Source: Amnimonas aquatica
GTDB lineage: Bacteria > Pseudomonadota > Gammaproteobacteria > Pseudomonadales > Moraxellaceae
DNA: 5,201 bases
Direction: 5' to 3'
NCBI RefSeq assembly: GCF_002943415.1
Contig: NZ_PTQZ01000133.1
Span: forward strand, 1-5,201
Below are positions 1-5,201 of this stretch, piece by piece. The notes under the pieces were generated by a model. The model did no database searches. It was not told the origin of the DNA and saw nothing but the letters and a program-made list of their open reading frames with translations. The position numbers were made by a program, and so were the translations under genes. Numbering within the stretch: position 1 is the first letter of the stretch; every line of letters begins with the position of its first letter.

Positions 1-8
1 GCATGCCG

Positions 9-39
9 GTTCGTCACGGTGACGCAACAAATGTCATTT
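9..39. repeat. Two adjacent short dyads in the leader of the lipoprotein gene
   Basis: Two perfect inverted repeats lie side by side. CGTCAC-G-GTGACG is at 12-24, flanked by GTT at 9-11 and AAC at 26-28. AAATG-T-CATTT is at 29-39 and runs into a T-tract at 37-42. Dyads of this size can be operators for dimeric regulators or weak hairpins. The first could also belong to the 3' end of a gene outside the window, with the T-run as a poor terminator tail. No known regulator consensus is recognised, and a chance origin is possible. Confidence 0.3.
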
Positions 40-121
40 TTTCGCAGGATGGCTCTTTTCCACATTGCCAGGCTGGCTATTGCCATGGTCCGATGGCGGC
101 ATTACAACAAGAAAAACCCAT

Positions 122-125
122 GAGG
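122..125 (+). promoter_or_regulatory. Shine-Dalgarno GAGG that decides the lipoprotein start
   Basis: GAGG at 122-125 lies six bases before the ATG at 132. The competing in-frame ATG at 120 has only an A-rich stretch upstream, and the ATGs at 93 and 3 would put a long hydrophilic segment before the signal peptide. This favours 132, giving a 30-residue lipoprotein signal peptide including the lipid-carrying Cys. The ATG at 120 remains possible and would add four residues. Confidence 0.5.
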
Positions 126-131
126 CTGCAC

Positions 132-3100
132 ATGCTCATCACCTCCGGGCCCGCCGCGGGCCGTCGTCGCGCGCCTGTCGTCCTGCTCCTGGCCGCCGGT
201 CTGGTCCTGCTCCCGGGCTGCTTCGGCGGCAAGGATTCGTCGAAGCAGGGTGGCGGCACGCCGCGTGTCGACGAGCCCTGCATCAAGCCTGACGCGCAGG
301 CGCGCGACAAGATCCTGACCGCGCTGTTCGAAGCGCGCGCCGGCGATGTCGTCGAGCTCTGCGAGGGCAAGTTCGACCTGCCCACGGGGCTGCTGATCAA
401 CAGCAAGTCCGGCATCACCCTCAAGGGCGCCGGCATGAAGAAGACCATCCTCAGCTTCGCCAACAGCGACAGCGCCGAGGGCATCAACGCCTCGCACGCC
501 GACGGCCTGGTGCTGCAGGGCTTCACCGTCGAGGACACGCCGGGCAACGGCATCCGCATCTTCCGTTCCGATTACGTGACCGTGCGCGATGTCAGCGCGC
601 GCTGGCGCGATGCCGCCGGCCGCGACGAGACCGAGGCCGGCTACACGCCGCGTTCCGATGTCGGCGCCTACGCGCTCTACCCGGTGGAAACCCGGCACGT
701 GCTGATGGAGAACTGCGAGGCCCACGGCGCGTCCGATGCCGGCATCTACGTCGGCCAGTCCAGCGATGTGCTGGTGCGCAACTGCCTGGCCACCTACAAC
801 GTGGCCGGCTACGAGTTCGAGAACACCTACCGCGCCATCTTCGAATACAACGTGGCCACCAAGAACACCGGCGGCTTCCTGATCTTCGACCTGCCCAACC
901 TGCGCCAGTACGGCGAGAAGAACATCGTCCGCTACAACAAGGCCTACGCCAACAACACCAACAACTTCGCGCCCATCGGCAACATCGTGGGCCTGACGCC
1001 GCGTGGCACCGGCATGCTGATCCTGGCCTCCGACCAGCTCGAGATCTACGGCAACGAGATCACCGACAACGAAACGCTGGGCATCGCCATGGTCAACTAC
1101 GGCCTGGTCGACAACAACTACCCGGATATGCGCTACGACTTCTATTCCGAGGGCGTGGAGATCTACGACAACACCTTCGCGCGCAACGGCACCAAGCCGC
1201 AGATGCCCATCGCCGAGCGCGGCATCGCCTCGGCGCTGCCGCTGATCCTGCGCGTCAAGAACCTCGGGCGCGGCGCCGACATCGTCTGGGATGGCGGCGA
1301 GGACACGCCGAACGACTGCACCGAGTATCCGCGCGACAAGGACGGCATTCCGCTCAACCAGCCCAATCCGAACGAGACCGGCCGCTACGAGGCCCGCGTC
1401 GACGAGCGCGGCCGTCCCAACTTCGACCGTCCGGATCAGGAGCCGACCTGCAAGTACAACGCCTGGAAGTTCGACACCAAGGGCAAGCTGAAGAAGCCGG
1501 AGAACGGCATCTGCATCCACGGCAACAAGCACGAGAACAACCCGCTGGTGACGCCGTTCCTGAATGCCAAGCTGTGGCGCACCGACCTCGGCCCCGAGCT
1601 GGTGGTGCAGCTGCTGACGCCGGGTTCCAACGACCTGTCGCCGCATGCCTGCGACCTGCCGGACCGTCCGGAGCCGGTGCTCAAGCTGCCGTACGTGCCC
1701 AAGGCCGAGGAGCAGCGCCCGTCCGAAAGCGCCGTGGCCAAGGCCTGCGCGGCGGTGAAGCCGGGCCAGGTGAACTGGAGCGCCCTGGGCCAGTACAACT
1801 GTCCCGAGCTGAGCCAGTACGGGCTGTTCAGCGTCGCCAATGATCCGGGCTCGGCCGGCAATGGCGATGGTGTCATGCCCTACGAACTCAACAGCGCGCT
1901 GTTCTCCGACTACGCCAGCAAGTACCGCGTGATCTTCCTGCCGCCGGGTGCGGGCGGCACGGTGCAGCGCGCCATCTACCAGGACAGCCGCCAGGGCGTC
2001 ACCGCCACGCTGGACTTCCCGGTCGGCACGGTGATCGCCAAGACCTTCGCCTTCCGCAAGGAGGACAGTGCCGGCAAGCTGCTGTCCGAGCATGTCGTGG
2101 AGACGCGCCTGCTGATCAAGCGCCAGACCGGCTCCGGTGTGAGCTGGGTCGGCCTGCCGTACATCTGGCAGCATGACGCCGCCGGCAAGCCGGTGAAGGC
2201 CGTGCTGGCGCTGGCCGGCGGCACCGCCAGCGTGTCCTGGGACTACCTGGACCACAACCCGAACGTGAAGAAGGATGGCAAGCGCGTGCGCTACACCGGC
2301 AGCGCCGAGCACTATGCCGTGCCGGCTGCGCTCAACTGCATCACCTGCCACGGTGGCGATGACCGCGAGCCCGGCGCCGCGCCCATCGGGCCCAAGGCGC
2401 GCAACATGGACCGCGGCATGAACGCCGACGGCAGCGGCCAGAACCAGCTCGCCTTCATGGTCAGCAAGGGCTGGCTGGACCAGGTGCCGGCCACCCACGA
2501 CCGTCCGCTGGCGTTCTGGGATGTGCCGGGCAGCGGGCCGTCCAGCGCCACCGGGGGCTCGCCGCGCGACGTTCACGAGCGTGTCCGGGCCTATCTGGAA
2601 AGCAACTGCATGCACTGCCACAACCCGAATGGCGGCGCCTCCAACTCCGGCCTCTACCTGGACAGCTTCCGCACCGTGAACAACCGTTTCGGCGTTTGCA
2701 AGAAGCCGGTGGCGGCGGGGCGCGGATCGGGCAGCCTGAAGCATGACATCGTGCCGGGCGATGCCGGCGCCTCCATCCTGATGTACCGCGTGGCATCCGC
2801 CGAGGCCGGCGTGCGCATGGCGCCGATCGCGCGCAGCGTGACGCACACCGAGTCGGCAGTGCTGATCAACGAGTGGATCAACACCGCGCTGCCGGCGCTG
2901 GACAAGGCCGATGACAACGAGATCCAGGATGAGGACAGCTGCAACAGCAGCGATCTGCCGCTGCTGCTCACCGAGCTGCTGCCGGCCGAGCTGACCGGCC
3001 TGCTGAAGCAGCTGCAGAAGCTGGCCGGCGGCGATCCCTCGGCGCTGGAGGACATTCTCGGCACGCTCACCGGCGGTCTGCGCGGCCTGCTGCCGATGAC

Positions 3101-3137
3101 CTCGGCCGACCAGCGCCGCGAGCTGTCGCTGCCCTGA
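132..3137 (+). CDS. Fused parallel beta-helix / diheme cytochrome c lipoprotein
   Basis: Predicted 1001-residue exported lipoprotein. The N-terminus has an Arg-Arg-Arg n-region, a Leu/Val-rich core and a lipobox-like LLPGC with Cys30 as the lipid site. Residue +2 is Phe, not Asp, so outer-membrane sorting is expected. Residues about 65-480 form stacked right-handed beta-helix rungs, with recurring patterns such as GIRIFRSDYVTVRDV, GIYVGQSSDVLVRNC and QLEIYGNEITDN, as in TIGR03805. A linker of about 75 residues follows. From about 557 to 917 the protein matches the TIGR03806 (SO2930-type) cytochrome: CPELSQYGLF, a YELNSALFSDYASKY segment near 584, heme motifs CITCH (736-740) and CMHCH (826-830), and a possible axial Met896 in VRMAPI. 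An 84-residue Leu-rich tail (918-1001) ends it. Twelve Cys besides the lipid and heme ones suggest disulfides. The families normally occur as neighbouring separate genes. The substrate and electron partner are unknown; a role in periplasmic or surface electron transfer is inference. Confidence 0.9.
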   Translation: MLITSGPAAGRRRAPVVLLLAAGLVLLPGCFGGKDSSKQGGGTPRVDEPCIKPDAQARDKILTALFEARAGDVVELCEGKFDLPTGLLINSKSGITLKGAGMKKTILSFANSDSAEGINASHADGLVLQGFTVEDTPGNGIRIFRSDYVTVRDVSARWRDAAGRDETEAGYTPRSDVGAYALYPVETRHVLMENCEAHGASDAGIYVGQSSDVLVRNCLATYNVAGYEFENTYRAIFEYNVATKNTGGFLIFDLPNLRQYGEKNIVRYNKAYANNTNNFAPIGNIVGLTPRGTGMLILASDQLEIYGNEITDNETLGIAMVNYGLVDNNYPDMRYDFYSEGVEIYDNTFARNGTKPQMPIAERGIASALPLILRVKNLGRGADIVWDGGEDTPNDCTEYPRDKDGIPLNQPNPNETGRYEARVDERGRPNFDRPDQEPTCKYNAWKFDTKGKLKKPENGICIHGNKHENNPLVTPFLNAKLWRTDLGPELVVQLLTPGSNDLSPHACDLPDRPEPVLKLPYVPKAEEQRPSESAVAKACAAVKPGQVNWSALGQYNCPELSQYGLFSVANDPGSAGNGDGVMPYELNSALFSDYASKYRVIFLPPGAGGTVQRAIYQDSRQGVTATLDFPVGTVIAKTFAFRKEDSAGKLLSEHVVETRLLIKRQTGSGVSWVGLPYIWQHDAAGKPVKAVLALAGGTASVSWDYLDHNPNVKKDGKRVRYTGSAEHYAVPAALNCITCHGGDDREPGAAPIGPKARNMDRGMNADGSGQNQLAFMVSKGWLDQVPATHDRPLAFWDVPGSGPSSATGGSPRDVHERVRAYLESNCMHCHNPNGGASNSGLYLDSFRTVNNRFGVCKKPVAAGRGSGSLKHDIVPGDAGASILMYRVASAEAGVRMAPIARSVTHTESAVLINEWINTALPALDKADDNEIQDEDSCNSSDLPLLLTELLPAELTGLLKQLQKLAGGDPSALEDILGTLTGGLRGLLPMTSADQRRELSLP

Positions 3138-3144
3138 GCGCCGG

Positions 3145-3170
3145 GCCGGTCCTGCTTCTGCAGGACCGGC
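3145..3170 (+). repeat. Perfect 11-bp stem-loop just after the lipoprotein gene
   Basis: GCCGGTCCTGC (3145-3155) pairs perfectly with GCAGGACCGGC (3160-3170) around a TTCT loop. It begins eight bases after the TGA stop. No T-tract follows, so on its own it is not a standard intrinsic terminator. It may protect the 3' end of the mRNA from exonucleases or assist the terminator downstream. Confidence 0.7.
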
Positions 3171-3174
3171 ATCT

Positions 3175-3190
3175 CCGCCAGCCCTGGCGG
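3175..3190 (+). repeat. Second small stem-loop in the 3' region
   Basis: CCGCCA (3175-3180) pairs with TGGCGG (3185-3190) around a GCCC loop. It lies between the long hairpin at 3145-3170 and the terminator at 3195-3224. Six G/C-rich pairs can arise by chance in such DNA, so its importance rests on the tandem arrangement. Confidence 0.45.
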
Positions 3191-3194
3191 TCAT

Positions 3195-3224
3195 AAAAAG
3201 GGCCACCGTCAGGTGGCCTTTTTT
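3195..3224 (+). terminator. Rho-independent terminator between the lipoprotein gene and gltX
   Basis: GGCCACC (3201-3207) pairs with GGTGGCC (3212-3218) around a GTCA loop. The stem is extended by a G-T pair and by A-T pairs between AAAAA (3195-3199) and the T-run at 3219-3224. The A-tract before and T-tract after make it potentially bidirectional. It should end transcripts of the upstream lipoprotein gene and separate it from gltX. Confidence 0.9.
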
Positions 3225-3226
3225 CT

Positions 3227-3232
3227 TATACT
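3227..3232 (+). promoter_or_regulatory. Candidate -10 box for gltX
   Basis: TATACT at 3227-3232 differs from TATAAT at one position. It starts two bases after the terminator T-run, so terminator and promoter would be nearly fused. A start site near 3239 would give a leader of about 30 bases. No convincing -35 is seen: the best option, CCGTCA at 3206-3211, matches TTGACA at three positions with a short 15-base spacer and lies inside the terminator stem. This is a weak call, supported mainly by gltX needing its own promoter after the terminator. Confidence 0.35.
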
Positions 3233-3268
3233 GGCGCCTGTTTTTCTGACCGGTTTCCTGACTGACCC

Positions 3269-4837
3269 ATGACTGCACTGACCAAGCCCGTGCGCACCCG
3301 CGTGGCACCGTCGCCGACCGGCGATCCCCATGTCGGCACCGCCTACATCGCCCTGTTCAACCTCTGCTACGCGCGCCAGCACGGCGGGCAGTTCATCCTG
3401 CGCATCGAAGACACCGACCAGGTGCGCTCGACGCCGGAGTCGGAGCAGCAGATCCTGGCCTCGCTGAAGTGGCTGGGCCTGAACTGGGACGAGGGTCCGG
3501 ATGTCGGCGGGCCGCACGCGCCGTACCGGCAGAGCGAGCGCAGCGCGATCTACCGCGAGCACGCCGATATCCTGCTCGACAAGGGTCATGCCTTCCGCTG
3601 CTTCTGCACCGCAGAGCGTCTGGACCGGCTGCGCGCCGAGCAGACCGCTGCCAAGGGCGCGCTCGGCTACGACGGTCACTGCATGAGCCTGTCCGCCGAA
3701 GAGGTGGCCACCCGCGTCGCCGCCGGCGAGCCTAACGTCATCCGCATGAAGGTGCCGCGCCCGGCGCCGGAGGCGACGCGCGAGGAAGCCACCTGCGAGA
3801 TCAGCGACCTGCTGCGCGGCACCATCAGCATCGACTGGAAGGAAGTCGACATGCAGGTGCTGATGAAGGCCGACGGTCTGCCGACCTACCACCTCGCCAA
3901 TGTGGTCGACGACCACCTCATGGAAATCACCCATGTGCTGCGCGGCGAGGAGTGGATCAGCTCGGCGCCCAAGCACAAGCTGCTCTACGAATATTTCGGC
4001 TGGGACATGCCGCAGCTCTGCCACATGCCGCTGCTGCGCAACCCGGACAAGTCCAAGCTCAGCAAGCGCAAGAACCCGACTTCGATCACCTACTACGAGC
4101 GCATGGGCTACCTGCCCGAGGCGCTGCTCAACTACCTCGGCCGCATGGGCTGGTCCATGCCGGACGAGCGCGAGCAGTTCACCCTGGCCGAGATGATCGC
4201 CGACTTCGATGTCTCGCGCGTGTCGCTGGGCGGGCCGATCTTCGATGTCGAGAAGCTGGCCTGGCTCAACGGCCAGTGGATCAAGGGCCTGGCGCCGGAG
4301 CAGTTCGTCGCCGCCTTCCAGCGCTGGATTACGCCGGAGTACCTGGCACGCGTCGCCAGCCAGATCCAGACCCGCGTGAGCACGCTGTCGGAAGCGGTGG
4401 ACAAGGCCGGGTTCTTCTTCGCCGGCAAGGTTGCGCTCAGTGCTGAGAGCTTCGCGCACAAGTCGCTAGGCCCGGAGCAGGTGAAGACCATCCTGCAGCT
4501 GGCGCTGTGGGAGCTGGAGGCGCTGCGGCACTGGGACCACGCGCACATCAGCGAGCTGCTGCAGCGCCTGAGCGGGGCGCTGGGCATCAAGCTGCGCGAC
4601 TTCATGGCGCCGTTCTTCGTCAGCATGGCCGGTTCGCCGTCGGCGCCGCCGGTCATGGAGGCCATGGCCATCATGGGGCCGGACATGACCCGCGCGCGGC
4701 TGCGCGAGGCCATCACGGTGCTCGGTGGCGTGTCCAAGAACGAGACCAAGGCGCTGGAGAAGCAGCTCGCCGCCTTCCGTCGGGGCGAGTCGCTGACGGC
4801 GCCGGCCGCCGTGGCGGAGAATCCCTCCGCGCAGTAA
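3269..4837 (+). CDS. gltX: Glutamyl-tRNA synthetase
   Basis: Cytoplasmic class I aminoacyl-tRNA synthetase that charges tRNA-Glu with glutamate using ATP; 522 residues. The Rossmann fold begins at [16 protein letters not shown], where HVGT (21-24) is the HIGH signature. KLSKR (263-267) is the KMSKS-loop equivalent. C111 and C113 followed by YDGHC (134-138) correspond to the zinc-site region of the E. coli enzyme, but Ser140 sits where E. coli has its second-site His, so zinc binding is uncertain. [12 protein letters not shown] (from 329) leads into the helical anticodon-binding region. The protein resembles the Pseudomonas enzyme, recalled as about 494 residues, and has a short Ala/Pro-rich C-terminal extra. 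An in-frame TGA at 3263-3265 and homology from Arg9 onward make ATG 3269 the natural start, although no clear Shine-Dalgarno precedes it. The terminator upstream implies its own promoter. A hairpin and an SRPBCC gene follow. Confidence 0.97.
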   Translation: MTALTKPVRTRVAPSPTGDPHVGTAYIALFNLCYARQHGGQFILRIEDTDQVRSTPESEQQILASLKWLGLNWDEGPDVGGPHAPYRQSERSAIYREHADILLDKGHAFRCFCTAERLDRLRAEQTAAKGALGYDGHCMSLSAEEVATRVAAGEPNVIRMKVPRPAPEATREEATCEISDLLRGTISIDWKEVDMQVLMKADGLPTYHLANVVDDHLMEITHVLRGEEWISSAPKHKLLYEYFGWDMPQLCHMPLLRNPDKSKLSKRKNPTSITYYERMGYLPEALLNYLGRMGWSMPDEREQFTLAEMIADFDVSRVSLGGPIFDVEKLAWLNGQWIKGLAPEQFVAAFQRWITPEYLARVASQIQTRVSTLSEAVDKAGFFFAGKVALSAESFAHKSLGPEQVKTILQLALWELEALRHWDHAHISELLQRLSGALGIKLRDFMAPFFVSMAGSPSAPPVMEAMAIMGPDMTRARLREAITVLGGVSKNETKALEKQLAAFRRGESLTAPAAVAENPSAQ

Positions 4838-4842
4838 GGTCA

Positions 4843-4888
4843 CCGGGTGAGGGGCGGGGGCATGTGCCGACCCGCCCGAGCCACCCGG
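4843..4888 (+). repeat. Long imperfect hairpin between gltX and the SRPBCC gene
   Basis: Three nested stems are visible. CCGGGTG (4843-4849) pairs with CACCCGG (4882-4888). GGGCGGG (4852-4858) pairs with CCCGCCC (4871-4877). GGC (4859-4861) pairs with GCC (4866-4868) around an ATGT loop. Small internal loops separate them. Only TTT (4895-4897) follows, so this is not a typical intrinsic terminator. It could stabilise the gltX mRNA end, attenuate read-through, or partly mask the next ribosome binding site, whose first two bases are in the stem. Confidence 0.65.
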
Positions 4889-4890
4889 AG
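4887..4890 (+). promoter_or_regulatory. Shine-Dalgarno GGAG of the SRPBCC gene, partly within a hairpin
   Basis: GGAG at 4887-4890 sits eight bases before ATG 4899, a good position for a ribosome binding site, and fixes that start. Its two leading G residues form the base of the hairpin ending at 4888, so pairing there could lower translation. Confidence 0.6.
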
Positions 4891-4898
4891 CCCGTTTC

Positions 4899-5201
4899 AT
4901 GCATCCGCTGCCATCGCGCACTTTCAGCATCACCATCCGGCGCTGCCCGCATCAGGTCTACGACTTCCTGGCCGAGCCGCGCAACCTGCCGCGCTGGGCC
5001 AGCGGCCTGGGGCAGAACCTGCGCCAGGACTGCGCCCGCGAGGAGCACGCCTGGCTGGCCGACACCCCGGGCGGCACCGTGAGCATCCATTTCTCGCCGC
5101 GCAACGACTTCGGCGTGCTCGACCACGTGGTGAAGCTGACCTCGGGCATGACCATCTTCGTGCCCATGCGCGTGATCATCAACGCGGGTGGCAGCGATGT
5201 G
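4899..5201 (+). CDS. SRPBCC (START/Bet v1-like) family protein, N-terminal part
   Basis: The frame is open from ATG 4899 to the window edge: 101 codons with no stop, so the 3' end is missing. The protein starts with MHPLPSRTFSITIRR, then VYDFLAEPRNLPRWASGL, then repeated beta-strand patterns (HAWLADTPGGTVSIHFSP, FGVLDHVVKL, TIFVPMRVIINAGG). The order of a short strand, a helix with the phrase FLAEPRNLPRWA, and antiparallel strands is typical of SRPBCC/polyketide cyclase-like proteins, which have a hydrophobic ligand pocket and are usually about 130-150 residues. There is no signal peptide, so it is probably cytoplasmic. The ligand and role are unknown. It lies 61 bases after gltX in the same direction and could be read through from it. 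Family assignment is by fold pattern and is moderately sure. Confidence 0.75.
   Translation, partial: MHPLPSRTFSITIRRCPHQVYDFLAEPRNLPRWASGLGQNLRQDCAREEHAWLADTPGGTVSIHFSPRNDFGVLDHVVKLTSGMTIFVPMRVIINAGGSDV

Noticed and set aside
65..108. Possible promoter with TTGCCA (65-70 or 80-85) as -35
   Set aside because: The matching -10 positions are poor (GTCCGA, or TACAAC at 103-108). The second would start RNA only a few bases before the start codon. A sigma-54 type GG/GC pair has the wrong spacing (nine bases instead of ten).
3..131. Upstream in-frame ATGs at 3, 93 and 120 as the lipoprotein start
   Set aside because: Starting at 3 or 93 would place a hydrophilic extension before the signal peptide, and neither has a good ribosome binding site. 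The ATG at 120 remains possible, but GAGG at 122-125 favours 132.
102..3308. A 1068-codon open frame on the minus strand opposite the lipoprotein gene
   Set aside because: It is a shadow caused by G/C-biased third positions in the real gene. Its translation is Ala/Val/Gly/Arg/Gln/His-rich, has no recognisable domain, and it runs through the terminator and into the start of gltX.
3209..4459. A 416-codon open frame on the minus strand opposite gltX
   Set aside because: It is also a codon-bias shadow of an unmistakable essential gene. Its composition is biased, no motif is visible, and its end lies in the terminator stem.
1..5201. CRISPR array, tRNA or rRNA gene, transposase, prophage or toxin-antitoxin module
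   Set aside because: No direct-repeat array, tRNA-like cloverleaf, insertion-sequence ends or recognisable mobile-element protein was seen on either strand.

Overview
The window is GC-rich DNA with a strong G/C bias at third codon positions. It reads as a gammaproteobacterial chromosome. The best taxonomic clue is gltX, whose protein closely resembles, from memory, the Pseudomonas-type glutamyl-tRNA synthetase. The genus cannot be fixed from the sequence alone, and nothing points to a plasmid, prophage or insertion sequence.

Layout, all on the + strand. Positions 1-131 are a leader with two short dyads and no gene that I can support. Positions 132-3137 hold one very long gene for a predicted outer-membrane lipoprotein. 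Its N-terminal half is a right-handed parallel beta-helix and its C-terminal half is a diheme c-type cytochrome with two CXXCH motifs. These two halves match the families TIGR03805 (parallel beta-helix) and TIGR03806 (SO2930/HNE_0200-type diheme cytochrome), which are usually encoded by two adjacent genes. Here they are one polypeptide, which is the most notable feature of the window.

Positions 3138-3268 carry three consecutive stem-loops. The last is a classical intrinsic terminator, and its U-tract runs into a possible -10 box for the next gene. Positions 3269-4837 encode glutamyl-tRNA synthetase (gltX), an essential housekeeping enzyme. A 61-base gap follows, almost filled by a long imperfect hairpin whose 3' arm overlaps the Shine-Dalgarno site of the next gene. 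From 4899 to the window edge runs the start of an SRPBCC (START/Bet v1-like) family protein, cut off by the end of the window.

The beta-helix/cytochrome gene appears to be its own transcription unit, ended by the terminator. gltX and the SRPBCC gene may be co-transcribed. No functional link between the cytochrome lipoprotein and gltX is evident.
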